Source of the DNA: Neobacillus cucumis
Lineage (GTDB): Bacteria; Bacillota; Bacilli; Bacillales; Cytobacillaceae
DNA length: 64,000 bases
Direction: 5' to 3'
NCBI RefSeq assembly: GCF_002860255.1
Contig: NZ_PGVE01000090.1
Location: forward strand, 108,020 to 172,019
How positions within the stretch are numbered: position 1 is the first letter of the stretch; every line of letters begins with the position of its first letter. A program made the position numbers and the translations under genes. Under the pieces are notes generated by a model. It did not search any database, was not told the DNA's origin, and worked only from the letters and a program-made list of their open reading frames with translations. Below, piece after piece: positions 51,918-60,612 of the stretch.

Positions 51918-52613
51918 ATGCCGACCACAAGCATTTCAATATATAGTCTAATGTTACAATTCTTTCAAAAAAAAGAGCCTATTCAAAAGGTTAAAGCTGG
52001 TACAGTATTTTTTCATGAAAAAGATTCTGTTGAGTATGTTTACTTAATACTCAAAGGAAGTATTGCTCTAGGCAGGGTTCACTTACGTGGAAAGGAATTT
52101 ATTTTAAAAGTCTTAACTGACAAGGAAGTAATTGTAGAGTATCAGCTTTTTAAAGCCAATCCTCAATATCAGTTTTATGCTAAGGCTTTGACAGACTGTG
52201 AGCTTCTCTCTATAAAAAGAGAACTATTTGAGGAATTTATTTTGACGGATCCTGAAGCAATGAATGCTTTGGCGGCATGGTTAAGCACTGGATATATTAA
52301 GGCACAGATGAAGTGTCAAGACTTAATAATGAATGGTAAAAAAGGGGGCTTATATTCAATCCTTATCCGCCTATGCAATTCTTACGGAGTAAAAACTGAG
52401 GATGGCCTATTGATTGACCTCCCGTTAACCCATCAGGAACTCGCCAACTTAACGTATGGCACAAGAGAAGTCATTCAACGTGCCTTAAAAGAACTCCGTG
52501 AGAAAGATATTATTCTATATGAAAATCAAAAGTTTACCATTAAGAATCTACCTTATTTAAAAAGTGAAGTAGATTGTCAAAACTGTCCATTTGAAATTTG
52601 TGGCATTAATTAG
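51918..52613 (+). CDS. fnr: Fnr-type Crp family oxygen regulator
   Basis: 231-residue Crp/Fnr regulator: cyclic-nucleotide-type beta-barrel (about 18-115), a long dimer helix, and a C-terminal helix-turn-helix (LTHQELANLTYGTREVIQR). The C-terminus ends DCQNCPFEICGIN, with Cys220, Cys223 and Cys228 spaced as Cys227/230/235 of B. subtilis Fnr, and Asp135 at nearly the distance of the Asp141 ligand. It therefore probably carries a C-terminal 4Fe-4S cluster and activates genes under anaerobiosis. The start is ATG 51918 after AAGGAG. narK, next to fnr in B. subtilis, is absent; it is not in this place in that genome. Confidence 0.87.
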   Translation: MPTTSISIYSLMLQFFQKKEPIQKVKAGTVFFHEKDSVEYVYLILKGSIALGRVHLRGKEFILKVLTDKEVIVEYQLFKANPQYQFYAKALTDCELLSIKRELFEEFILTDPEAMNALAAWLSTGYIKAQMKCQDLIMNGKKGGLYSILIRLCNSYGVKTEDGLLIDLPLTHQELANLTYGTREVIQRALKELREKDIILYENQKFTIKNLPYLKSEVDCQNCPFEICGIN

Positions 52614-52650
52614 AAGCTATACTTAGAACAGTGATTAGATAAATACTTAA

Positions 52651-52680
52651 AAAAGCCACTTGAATAAAAGTGGCTTTTAA
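52651..52680. terminator. Terminator between fnr and yqgC
   Basis: AAAAGCCACTT/AAGTGGCTTTT perfect stem with A and T runs, serving two convergent genes. Confidence 0.8.
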
Positions 52681-52700
52681 CATGGTAACAGTGCTTTCTA

Positions 52701-53183
52701 TTAAAGAACAACGATTAAAAAATACCCCACCATAATTACTTGAATAATTGTTTTTGTCACAACGCTGCTAATAAATCCAATGACCGAGCCGAATCCAACC
52801 TTCACGCTTTCATTAAAGCTTCTTCTATTTACTAAGAGCTCAGCTGCAATCGCCCCTATGAATGGACCAATTAATATTCCAAATATGGGAATGACAAACG
52901 GCCCAGCTAAAATACCAAGTGTGCTTCCCCAAACCCCGGCCTTTGAACCACCGTACTTTTTTATACCGATTAAGTTAGCTATATAATCGGCTGCAAACAA
53001 TAAGACGACAAATAATCCCTGAATCAACCAAAACAGCCAATTGAAAGGCTCAAAGGAAAACAACACGCCATACAATAGAAATCCAGCTAGTAGGAATAGT
53101 ACACTAGGTATAATAGGATAAATCAAACCAATAAAGGCTACTGCAAAAAGAATACCTATGATAATCCAATAAACTGCTTCCAT
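52701..53183 (-). CDS. yqgC: DUF456 membrane protein YqgC
   Basis: 160-residue membrane protein of family DUF456, five hydrophobic helices, with conserved glycines (GIKKYGGSKAGVWGSTLG and FGILIGPFIGAIAAEL). Function unknown. The ATG at 53183 (MEAVYW) is preferred; an in-frame ATG at 53204 is also possible. Matches position in B. subtilis between sodA and yqgB. Confidence 0.85.
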   Translation of the reverse strand: MEAVYWIIIGILFAVAFIGLIYPIIPSVLFLLAGFLLYGVLFSFEPFNWLFWLIQGLFVVLLFAADYIANLIGIKKYGGSKAGVWGSTLGILAGPFVIPIFGILIGPFIGAIAAELLVNRRSFNESVKVGFGSVIGFISSVVTKTIIQVIMVGYFLIVVL

Positions 53184-53365
53184 CTCTTCCCATCCTTCTT
53201 TCATTCTTTATCTTTCTACGATCTAGCATCAAAATAGTTTCAAAACCGCTACATTCTTGTATATATTAATGACACAAGCTACAATAGAATTTGAGTTCAT
53301 GTTCTGTTTTCTACTATGAACTGCAAACTAAATTTAAATTTGTTTTACTTTAAAGGTGGTTATTT

Positions 53366-54133
53366 ATGAATATCTTCAAACAATTTTATAAAAGTATCTA
53401 TTCTCCAAGGGATATTGCTTTATTTCGCTTTCAGGGAATCGGCAAAACAATTTTTTATGTATTTTTCTTAACGTTCATCTCCATCCTTCCATCCATTATT
53501 TATTTTAGTACGGCACTAACACAGGGGATTGACGCTGCAAAATCGATTTTAAAAGACCAGGCTCCTGCTTTTTCGATTAAAAACGGCCAGCTGATTGCTA
53601 AAACTGAGGTGCCTATTACCATTAACAAAGGGAATTTTACCATTATTTTTGATCCTACTGGTGCAATTTCAGAAGATGATGTTGCAGATGAAGGAAATGC
53701 TTTCGCTTTATTAAAGGATGAATTTGCCTTATCCTCTGCAGGCAGGGTTGAAAGCTATCCATATTCGATGATGAATGATATACATATTACCAATAGCGAT
53801 TTGTTCAATTTTGTTGATACAATCGAAGGAATGAAAGGAATTATTATTCCGGTTGTATCATTATTTATATATGTATTCTCAAGTGCTGCAAGTTTCATTG
53901 AAGTATCTATTTTAGCCTTAATAGGTTTAGCTTTAAAAGGTAACAGAAGGCTTAATTACAGGCAATTGTGGAGAATGGCAGCGTATAGTGAAACATTGCC
54001 TACTCTATTTTTTACCATTATGACGGCTATTCAAACCACCGTGCCTAACAGTTTCCTTATTAATTGGTTTGTTGTAATCATCGTGTTATACCTTGCTATT
54101 AAGGAAGTCCCAAAACCGAAAAATGAACAATAA
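53366..54133 (+). CDS. yqgB: DUF1189 membrane protein YqgB
   Basis: 255-residue membrane protein of family DUF1189. A hydrophobic helix near 30-50, an extracellular domain of about 100 residues, and three helices in the last third (about 155-250). It resembles maltodextrin-permease-like DUF1189 proteins; function unknown. Ribosome site AAAGGTGGT precedes the ATG. Confidence 0.85.
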   Translation: MNIFKQFYKSIYSPRDIALFRFQGIGKTIFYVFFLTFISILPSIIYFSTALTQGIDAAKSILKDQAPAFSIKNGQLIAKTEVPITINKGNFTIIFDPTGAISEDDVADEGNAFALLKDEFALSSAGRVESYPYSMMNDIHITNSDLFNFVDTIEGMKGIIIPVVSLFIYVFSSAASFIEVSILALIGLALKGNRRLNYRQLWRMAAYSETLPTLFFTIMTAIQTTVPNSFLINWFVVIIVLYLAIKEVPKPKNEQ

Positions 54134-54159
54134 AAACGTCCTTCAGCGGACGTTTTTTT
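54132..54159 (+). terminator. Terminator of yqgB
   Basis: AAAAACGTCC/GGACGTTTTT stem with T run, overlapping the stop. Confidence 0.85.
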
Positions 54160-54222
54160 GTTCTAATCTAATGTGGACAAGCATACGAATGTACAAACAT
54201 CCCTAACTTGGAGGCTTGTCCC

Positions 54223-54555
54223 GTGAAAAAATTATTCGGCTTTCTACTAGCAATCTTAGTTATATACGTTATTTATTACGATCTTACAGTCGGCACCCTT
54301 CCAACCTCCTCCCCTCAGCAAGTTGACGCTAAGGTTGAAAAATCTGCTCCACCTGCCAAAACAGGTATACCATCTTTTGATGCAGAGGTAAAACCAGGCG
54401 ATACCGTTATATCTATTGTTGAGCATAGAATAAATAAATCACTTCCTGTGTCCATCCAAGACTTAATTGAAGACTTTCAAGCATTGAATAGTGGAAGGAC
54501 TCCTGAAAAAATTCAAATTGGTTCTACATATCATTTTCCAGATTACTCAAAATAA
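54223..54555 (+). CDS. yqfZ: YqfZ, small LysM-like anchored protein
   Basis: 110-residue protein: N-terminal membrane helix (about 3-20) and a C-terminal LysM-like domain (about 50-108, VKPGDTVISIVEHRI, PEKIQIGSTYHFP). In B. subtilis, YqfZ is a sporulation-expressed protein next to ispG. The GTG at 54223 lies nine bases after GGAGG; the TTG at 54208 would read through that site. Confidence 0.82.
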   Translation: MKKLFGFLLAILVIYVIYYDLTVGTLPTSSPQQVDAKVEKSAPPAKTGIPSFDAEVKPGDTVISIVEHRINKSLPVSIQDLIEDFQALNSGRTPEKIQIGSTYHFPDYSK

Positions 54556-54740
54556 AGAGGATAGTCGTTAATCTTGTCAAAAATAGCAAATGGCTGATAA
54601 AATAAGATGAACCTCTAATCATGTTGTTCTATTCAATGATTATGGTTTGTGAGAACATTAAGAGTACAGTCCCGTAAACTCGGGCAATAAATCGGATTTA
54701 TCTGGATTCGAATCCATATTTAAAGGAGAGCGAATTACAC

Positions 54741-55859
54741 GTGAGTGAAATAATACATCGCACCAAAACACGGCCAATTAAAGTAGGAAATTTAACGATT
54801 GGCGGAAACAATGAAATTATTATTCAAAGTATGACCACAACGAAAACCCATGATGTCGAAGCAACTGTTGCTGAAATAAAACGATTGGAAGAAGCAGGAT
54901 GCCAAATTGTCCGGGTAGCTTGTCCGGATGAACGTGCTGCAAATGCAATTTCAGAAATTAAAAAAAGAATTAATATACCTCTCGTAGTTGATATTCATTT
55001 TGATTATAAATTAGCACTAAAGGCAATAGAAGGCGGTGCCGATAAAATTCGGATTAACCCAGGAAATATTGGTAAACGAGAAAAGGTTGAAGCAGTAGTT
55101 AAAGCTGCTAAAGAACGTGGGATTCCTATTCGCATTGGGGTAAATGCAGGATCACTTGAAAAGAAAATCCTAGAAAAATATGGGTATCCTACAGCAGATG
55201 GTATGGTGGAAAGTGCTCTTCATCATATCAAAATCCTTGAAGACTTAGATTTCCATGATATTATTGTTTCCATGAAGGCCTCTGATGTTAATCTTGCTAT
55301 CGAGGCTTATGAGAAAGCTGCCCGTGCTTTCGATTATCCATTACACTTAGGGATTACAGAATCAGGCACTCTATTCTCAGGTACTGTAAAAAGTGCTGCC
55401 GGATTAGGAGCAATTATCAGTAAAGGAATCGGAAACACACTACGTATTTCCTTGAGTGCAGACCCTGTAGAAGAAGTTAAAGTTGCCCGTGAGCTTTTAA
55501 AAGTATTTGGTCTTTCTTCTAATGCGGCCACACTGATCTCTTGCCCAACTTGTGGAAGAATTGAAATTGACCTTATTTCTATAGCAAATGAAGTAGAGGA
55601 ATATATTTCAAAGATCAAAGCACCAATTAAGGTTTCAGTCTTAGGCTGTGCAGTAAATGGTCCTGGTGAAGCCCGTGAAGCGGATATCGGCATTGCTGGC
55701 GCCCGCGGGGAAGGATTGTTGTTTAGAAAAGGTGAAATTGTCCGTAAGGTTCCTGAAGCCCAAATGGTCGAAGAGCTAAAAAAAGAAATCGACCAAGTCG
55801 CTGAAGAGTATTTCCTAAAAAAAGCGGAAGAAGAAAAGTTAAGTAATAAAAGTAAGTAA
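54741..55859 (+). CDS. ispG: 4-hydroxy-3-methylbut-2-enyl diphosphate synthase
   Basis: Fe-S enzyme of the MEP isoprenoid pathway, 372 residues. TIM-barrel domain (QSMTTTKTHDVEATVAEIKR) followed by the cluster domain with Cys in LISCPTCGRIEID and VLGCAVNGPGEA. It makes HMBPP, the substrate of IspH, whose gene is also in this window. The start is a GTG at 54741 with AAAGGAGAG in front. Confidence 0.97.
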   Translation: MSEIIHRTKTRPIKVGNLTIGGNNEIIIQSMTTTKTHDVEATVAEIKRLEEAGCQIVRVACPDERAANAISEIKKRINIPLVVDIHFDYKLALKAIEGGADKIRINPGNIGKREKVEAVVKAAKERGIPIRIGVNAGSLEKKILEKYGYPTADGMVESALHHIKILEDLDFHDIIVSMKASDVNLAIEAYEKAARAFDYPLHLGITESGTLFSGTVKSAAGLGAIISKGIGNTLRISLSADPVEEVKVARELLKVFGLSSNAATLISCPTCGRIEIDLISIANEVEEYISKIKAPIKVSVLGCAVNGPGEAREADIGIAGARGEGLLFRKGEIVRKVPEAQMVEELKKEIDQVAEEYFLKKAEEEKLSNKSK

Positions 55860-55868
55860 ATCAAACAA

Positions 55869-55899
55869 AAACCCGGTAGTGGCTACCGGGTTTCTTTTT
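55869..55899 (+). terminator. Terminator of ispG
   Basis: AAACCCGGTAG/CTACCGGGTTT 11-bp stem followed by T-rich sequence. Confidence 0.85.
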
Positions 55900-55915
55900 G
55901 CTCCTGCGCAGTCTG

Positions 55916-56407
55916 TTAAAAGAACGGAAGAATAAAGATGCCGACAATAATTGATATTGCTCCAATACCAATCGCCCAAGCACCAAGGCCTTCTGCACCC
56001 CTTCTTCTTGCTACGAATCCTAACACAATTCCTGCAGCACCAAACAGTATAGGCATTACAAACAGTGATAAAATTGATAACGCTAAGGCAAGGACACCCA
56101 TCCCTGTTCCTGCGGCAGCTCCAGTCTGTTGCTGCTGCGCATTTGTTTGATTATTGCGTAATGTAACAGGAACAGGTGCAGCGATCTCTGCTGCTGATTC
56201 TTCTCTATATCGAGAAGAACGGATAGGTACAGATGCACCAATTTCAGGAGTATTCTCCGACTTCTTTAAGGAGTAAGAAGTTTTAATTGGCTCTGCCACT
56301 TCTGAAGCTGTTTCTTCCCTATATGCTGAAGGAGAATTTGGTATATCTTCTCCAATAATAGGTCCTCGAAGCGCTTCTTGCACTTTCGTGTCTCTTTCAT
56401 CTGCCAT
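55916..56407 (-). CDS. yqfX: YqfX family membrane protein (DUF4190)
   Basis: 163-residue protein with an N-terminal, charged, repeat-like cytoplasmic part: the element SxYREE(T/S)A(S/A)E(V/I)A occurs twice (near 27-38 and 66-77). Two C-terminal hydrophobic helices with GIVLGFVARRRGAEGLG between follow. Resembles DUF4190. Function unknown; in B. subtilis the gene also lies between ispG and yqfW. Confidence 0.85.
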   Translation of the reverse strand: MADERDTKVQEALRGPIIGEDIPNSPSAYREETASEVAEPIKTSYSLKKSENTPEIGASVPIRSSRYREESAAEIAAPVPVTLRNNQTNAQQQQTGAAAGTGMGVLALALSILSLFVMPILFGAAGIVLGFVARRRGAEGLGAWAIGIGAISIIVGIFILPFF

Positions 56408-56601
56408 CCTAATCCCTCACTTTCAGTAATAGGAGCATTTATTATTGTGGACTACCTGACGGTTTTTAGTATGTTAATGTTTGTCTAAAATAGTTATTTA
56501 TATGAAATACGGTAATATTACTACTAAAAATAACCCTTTATTGTTGTCAGGTCTTTGGTACAATATAAAGAGAACTTAACCACAACGAAGGGGACGATGG
56601 A

Positions 56602-57195
56602 ATGAGAAGATTTGGTATTGATATAGATGGCACCGTTACCTCCCCTGCCTCACTGCTTCCATTTATTAACAGGGCATTTAAGTTAAATATTTTATATGAA
56701 GATGTTAATCAGTACGAGTTGACACCTTTTGTGAATGTGCCTGAAAAGGAATTTGCACAATGGTTCACGGAAAATGAACCGATTATCTACAAAGGCTCTC
56801 CTCCGGCACAAGGCGCAATTGACGTATTAAATAAATGGAAACAGACACATGAACTTTTTTTCATAAGTGCACGTGGACCTCATTTACTTGATGTAACAGA
56901 GGAATGGTTTTTTCAGAATGGATTAACCTTTCACCATATTGAATTAATCGGTTCACATGATAAGGTGGAAACTGCCAAAAAACATAAAGTTGATGTTTTC
57001 TTTGAGGATAAACATGATAATGCCGTCATGATTCATGAGGAATGCCGAATTCCAGTTATTCTTTTTGATACCCCTTATAACCAGGATCCGATACCAGAGG
57101 GTGTTATCCGTGTGAAGAATTGGAACGAGGCATATGATTGGGTTGAGAATTGGTTAAAGAAACATGAAACCGTACGTAAAAAACAGCTTGTGTAA
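56602..57195 (+). CDS. yqfW: YqfW, HAD-superfamily 5'(3')-nucleotidase-like
   Basis: 197-residue HAD hydrolase of the NT5C type. The nucleophile motif is FGIDIDGTV (Asp7, Asp9), motif II lies in FFISARG, and motif IV in VFFEDKHDN. Probably dephosphorylates a nucleotide. Ribosome site AAGGGGACG. Same place as in B. subtilis. Confidence 0.88.
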   Translation: MRRFGIDIDGTVTSPASLLPFINRAFKLNILYEDVNQYELTPFVNVPEKEFAQWFTENEPIIYKGSPPAQGAIDVLNKWKQTHELFFISARGPHLLDVTEEWFFQNGLTFHHIELIGSHDKVETAKKHKVDVFFEDKHDNAVMIHEECRIPVILFDTPYNQDPIPEGVIRVKNWNEAYDWVENWLKKHETVRKKQLV

Positions 57196-57212
57196 TCACA
57201 AGCTGTTTTTTA
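57178..57212. terminator. Bidirectional terminator between yqfW and zur
   Basis: AAAAACAGCTTGTG/CACAAGCTGTTTTT perfect 14-bp stem overlapping both gene ends. Confidence 0.9.
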
Positions 57213-57620
57213 ATGGCACTCAGGACATCTTCCATAGATTTCAAATTTATGCCCAGAAATATCATATCCTTTTAAATTTTCACTTAATCCGTCCATTGGG
57301 CAGGTTTCAATTTCTTTCGTTTTTCCACAGTCTAAGCAGATAAAATGATGATGATGGTGATTTCTTGAGCAGGTAAAACGGAAGTGTTTTTCCCCAGATA
57401 ACTCAGTCATTTCTAGAATACCCATACTTACAAATAACGAAAGGTTTCGATAAATGGTATCAAAGCTTAAGCCTGGATAATCATCTTTTAACAAGTCCAG
57501 AACATCCTTCGCCGTTAAGTATTTGTCACTATCTGCGAATAGTTGCAGCATATCTTCTCTTTTACCTGTCTGCTTGAAACCATTTTCTTTTAAGTATTGT
57601 ATGGCTTCATTCACATTCAC
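57210..57620 (-). CDS. zur: Zinc uptake repressor Zur
   Basis: 136-residue Fur-family repressor that binds DNA when zinc is sufficient. N-terminal winged helix (about 1-80, LSFDTIYRNLSLFVSMGI), then the metal region HHHHHFICLDCGKTKEIETCP, and C-terminal GRCPECH (the structural CxxC pairs). The GTG at 57620 overlaps the stop of znuB by 4 bases (GTGA). It probably represses its own operon through the box at 59270. Confidence 0.93.
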   Translation of the reverse strand: MNVNEAIQYLKENGFKQTGKREDMLQLFADSDKYLTAKDVLDLLKDDYPGLSFDTIYRNLSLFVSMGILEMTELSGEKHFRFTCSRNHHHHHFICLDCGKTKEIETCPMDGLSENLKGYDISGHKFEIYGRCPECH

Positions 57621-58468
57621 TTAGCTCCACCTCCTAATGCACGGGCTGACTTTTTGTATAGGATAGCTATTAATAAGATGAGTACTGCAATCATAACAAT
57701 CGTCCCACCTGGAGCAAGATCAAGATAATAGGCCGTAAAAAGGCCCCCTAATACAGACAGTTCACCAAAAATAACTGATAAATAAATGGTCTGTTTGAAA
57801 CCTTTAGCAACGCGAATACTTGCTGCCACTGGCAATGTCATTAAAGAGGAAACCAATAATATTCCAACTATTCTCATTGAAGCAGCAATTACAAGAGCTA
57901 CCATTACAATAAAAATGAAGTGAATACTTTTTGCAGGTATTCCTGAGGCTTTGGCATGTTCCTCATCAAAGGAAAGTAAAAATAGTTCTTTATACAATAG
58001 AATAATTAATAATATGACCAAAATACTAATAATAAGGATAACCCATAAATCAGTTCTGCTGACCGCAGATACACTTCCAAACAAATAACTGAATAAGTCG
58101 GTATTAAATCCATTTGCAAGTGAAATAAAAATTACACTTAATCCAATTCCACCTGACATGATGATTGGGATAGCTAATTCCTGATAGTGTTTATAAACTC
58201 CTCTCAATTTTTCAATAAACAAGGAACCCCCTACAGAAAAAACCATTCCCATATAAAGCGGGTTTAAGCCAGCCAGGAAAGCAAATTTATTTTCAACCAG
58301 CAGACTTGCTGCAATACCTGCCAATGTAACATGGCTTAATGCATCCGCAATTAATGATAACCGCCTAACGACAATAAATACACCCAATAACGGGGCAAGA
58401 ACACCTATCATAATTCCTGTAAGAAAGGCATTCTGTAAAAACTCATAATGAAAAATACCTTGAATCAA
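57617..58468 (-). CDS. znuB: Metal ABC transporter permease (ZnuB-like)
   Basis: 283-residue membrane permease of the ABC-3 family with eight or nine helices and the conserved VVRRLSLIADALSHVTLAGIA block near the start. With the ATPase upstream and zur downstream, zinc is the likely substrate. The start is a TTG at 58468 that overlaps the stop of znuC (TTGA). No znuA binding-protein gene lies in the window. Confidence 0.9.
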   Translation of the reverse strand: MIQGIFHYEFLQNAFLTGIMIGVLAPLLGVFIVVRRLSLIADALSHVTLAGIAASLLVENKFAFLAGLNPLYMGMVFSVGGSLFIEKLRGVYKHYQELAIPIIMSGGIGLSVIFISLANGFNTDLFSYLFGSVSAVSRTDLWVILIISILVILLIILLYKELFLLSFDEEHAKASGIPAKSIHFIFIVMVALVIAASMRIVGILLVSSLMTLPVAASIRVAKGFKQTIYLSVIFGELSVLGGLFTAYYLDLAPGGTIVMIAVLILLIAILYKKSARALGGGAK

Positions 58469-59247
58469 TTTTTAACGCCTCCATGTTCATGTTCATGGTT
58501 ATGGGCGAGGACATGAACATCATGACCATAAACTTTAGACAATCCATTCATATTACTAAGTTGTTCAAATTCTTCTGTATCCCCATGAAAATGTAAATGT
58601 TTATTTAAACAGGCAACATGTGTCACCTTATCTGAAATGGTTCCTATATCATGAGTAACCAATAATAGCGTGATCCCTCTGTTGGTATTTAAGTCTGCAA
58701 GCATTTGGTAGAAAGAATGAACATTTTCCGCATCCACTCCAACTGTAGGTTCATCCAATATCAATAAATTAGGCTCACTTACAAGCGCACGAGCAATAAA
58801 TACCCTTTGCTGCTGTCCCCCAGAAAGCTCACCAATATTCCTATGACTAAACGCCTTCATCCCTACTGCCTCTAATGCATCGGAAACCTTCTGTTTGTCT
58901 TCTTTTTTTAGAAAGTTAAACAGACCCAGTTTTTTGGTCAATCCGCTCGATACTACTTCAAATACTGTAGCAGGGAATCCGGTATTGAAGGAGTTTGCCT
59001 TTTGAGAAACATAACCGATTTTTTGCCAATCTTTAAATTTACTTATTTCTTGACCAAATAAATAAATGTTCCCTTTTTGCAGCCTCAATAATCCTAAAAT
59101 TAATTTTAACAAGGTTGATTTACCTGAACCGTTGGGCCCCACTATAGCCAGAAAGGATCCATCCGGTATGGTTATGTTAATATCTTCAAGAACACTATCT
59201 TTTTCATATCTATAGAAAAGATCTTTTATTTCAATAATGGCTTGCAT
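58465..59247 (-). CDS. znuC: Metal ABC transporter ATPase (ZnuC-like)
   Basis: 260-residue ABC ATPase: Walker A GPNGSGKSTLLKL, signature LSGGQQQRVFIARAL, Walker B LLILDEPTVGVD. The C-terminus is His-rich (HDVHVLAHNHEHEHGG), fitting zinc handling. First gene of znuC-znuB-zur. Confidence 0.93.
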   Translation of the reverse strand: MQAIIEIKDLFYRYEKDSVLEDINITIPDGSFLAIVGPNGSGKSTLLKLILGLLRLQKGNIYLFGQEISKFKDWQKIGYVSQKANSFNTGFPATVFEVVSSGLTKKLGLFNFLKKEDKQKVSDALEAVGMKAFSHRNIGELSGGQQQRVFIARALVSEPNLLILDEPTVGVDAENVHSFYQMLADLNTNRGITLLLVTHDIGTISDKVTHVACLNKHLHFHGDTEEFEQLSNMNGLSKVYGHDVHVLAHNHEHEHGGVKN

Positions 59248-59269
59248 ATTTTACACTCTCACTTTTAAT

Positions 59270-59290
59270 TATAAGAATCATTCCGATTTA
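59270..59290 (-). promoter_or_regulatory. Candidate Zur box before znuC
   Basis: On the minus strand TAAATCGGAATGATTCTTATA, resembling the Bacillus Zur box AAATCGTAATnATTACGATTT in the left half (AAATCG-GAATGATT) with a weaker right half. It lies 23-43 bases before the znuC start. Confidence 0.6.
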
Positions 59291-59401
59291 ACTTCAAGTA
59301 GTATACAATAGGAATATCCAATTGTAAAGGCTCCAGTCACTTTGCTTTTTAATCCATTGTCACACTCTATTGCCTTCTTCATACATTAGCATGGAGGAGT
59401 G

Positions 59402-59665
59402 ATGAGAGTGAAAATATTTGAAAGCATCATTAATCATAAAATCAATACAATCACAGCAGAAGAGCTTGTAAAGTATGGGAATCAGTTTAATATTCCTGTT
59501 AGTCTCCAACAGGCAAAAAAGATTGCCGAGTACTTAAGAGGTAAAAACATTAATATATTCGATAATACACAGCGTACTCAATTAGTAAAACAAATAGCTA
59601 AAGCAGCTGGACCTGAAACCGCACGAGAAGTTAATAAGCTTTTAATCCAATTTACAAAGCAATAA
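59402..59665 (+). CDS. yqfT: DUF2624 small protein YqfT
   Basis: 87-residue helical, basic protein of family DUF2624; function unknown. IFESIINHKINTITAEELVKYG at the start is typical of the family. Start is ATG 59402, just after GGAGGAGTG; a GTG at 59408 is the alternative. Same position as in B. subtilis. Confidence 0.8.
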   Translation: MRVKIFESIINHKINTITAEELVKYGNQFNIPVSLQQAKKIAEYLRGKNINIFDNTQRTQLVKQIAKAAGPETAREVNKLLIQFTKQ

Positions 59666-59692
59666 AAAGCTGTGCTAAAAGCACAGCTTTTT
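59664..59692. terminator. Bidirectional terminator between yqfT and nfo
   Basis: AAAAAGCTGTGC/GCACAGCTTTTT perfect 12-bp stem. Confidence 0.9.
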
Positions 59693-59694
59693 AC

Positions 59695-60588
59695 TTATCC
59701 TTGCAAGATTTCATCTAACAGGTTTTCATTAAACACTTGTTCTCGAAGCATGTTGATTTCAAATTTATACGGCGCTTTTTTATTATTTTTGTCTTCACCT
59801 ACAAAAGGAGTCTCTAAAATCTTAGGAATATCCTGTAATTGTGGATGATGAACCACATAGTTAAGTGCCTTAAATCCGATATGACCAAAACCAATATTCT
59901 CGTGGCGGTCTTTTCTCATCCCAACTGAATTTTTACTATCATTGATATGAAGTACCTTAAGCTTGTCTAAGCCAATAATATTGTCAAATTCATTCAAAAC
60001 ACCATCAAAGTCTTCAACAATATTATAACCTGCATCATGTGTATGACACGTATCAAAGCAAACGGATAACTTATCATTATAGGTAACTCCGTTCATAATC
60101 ATTGCCAGTTCTTCAAAAGATTTTCCGCACTCGGAACCTTTTCCTGCCATAGTTTCTAATGCAATTTGGACCTGTTCCTTACCAGTTAATACTTCATTTA
60201 AGCCCTCAATGATTTTTTTAATGCCAAGCTCTGTTCCAGCTCCAACATGAGCCCCTGGATGAAGCACTATTTGTTTCGCTCCTATAGCCTCTGTTCTTTC
60301 TATTTCACTACGCAAGAATCTTACTCCTAATTCAAATGTATCCGGATTGGTTGTGTTACCAATATTTATGATGTATGGAGCATGGACCACAATTTCTGTA
60401 ATCCCATTCAACTCCATATGTTTTCTGCCTGCTTCTATATTCAAGTCTTCAATTTTCTTTCGTCTAGTATTTTGAGGTGCACCCGTATAAATCATAAATG
60501 TATTGGCGCCATACGATACTGCTTCAGTACTTGCTGCAAGCAGCATGTCTTTTCCACTCATGGAGACATGTGAGCCGATTTTCAACAT
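59695..60588 (-). CDS. nfo: Endonuclease IV
   Basis: AP endonuclease that nicks DNA at abasic sites; in Bacillus it acts in the germinating spore. 297 residues: IGSHVSMSGKDMLLAA at the start, ETMAGKGSECG, CFDTCHTHDAGYN and RHENIGFGHIG, holding the zinc ligands of the TIM barrel. Start at ATG 60588 (MLKIGSHVSMSG), with GAGGGAGAG in front; the longer frame would put the ribosome site inside the gene. Follows cshB. Confidence 0.96.
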   Translation of the reverse strand: MLKIGSHVSMSGKDMLLAASTEAVSYGANTFMIYTGAPQNTRRKKIEDLNIEAGRKHMELNGITEIVVHAPYIINIGNTTNPDTFELGVRFLRSEIERTEAIGAKQIVLHPGAHVGAGTELGIKKIIEGLNEVLTGKEQVQIALETMAGKGSECGKSFEELAMIMNGVTYNDKLSVCFDTCHTHDAGYNIVEDFDGVLNEFDNIIGLDKLKVLHINDSKNSVGMRKDRHENIGFGHIGFKALNYVVHHPQLQDIPKILETPFVGEDKNNKKAPYKFEINMLREQVFNENLLDEILQG

Positions 60589-60612
60589 TCTAATTCTCTC
60601 CCTCATTAATAA

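Noticed and set aside
54703..54716. GATTCGAATCC resembling a tRNA T-arm
   Set aside because: No acceptor stem, anticodon arm or D-arm around it, so not a tRNA.
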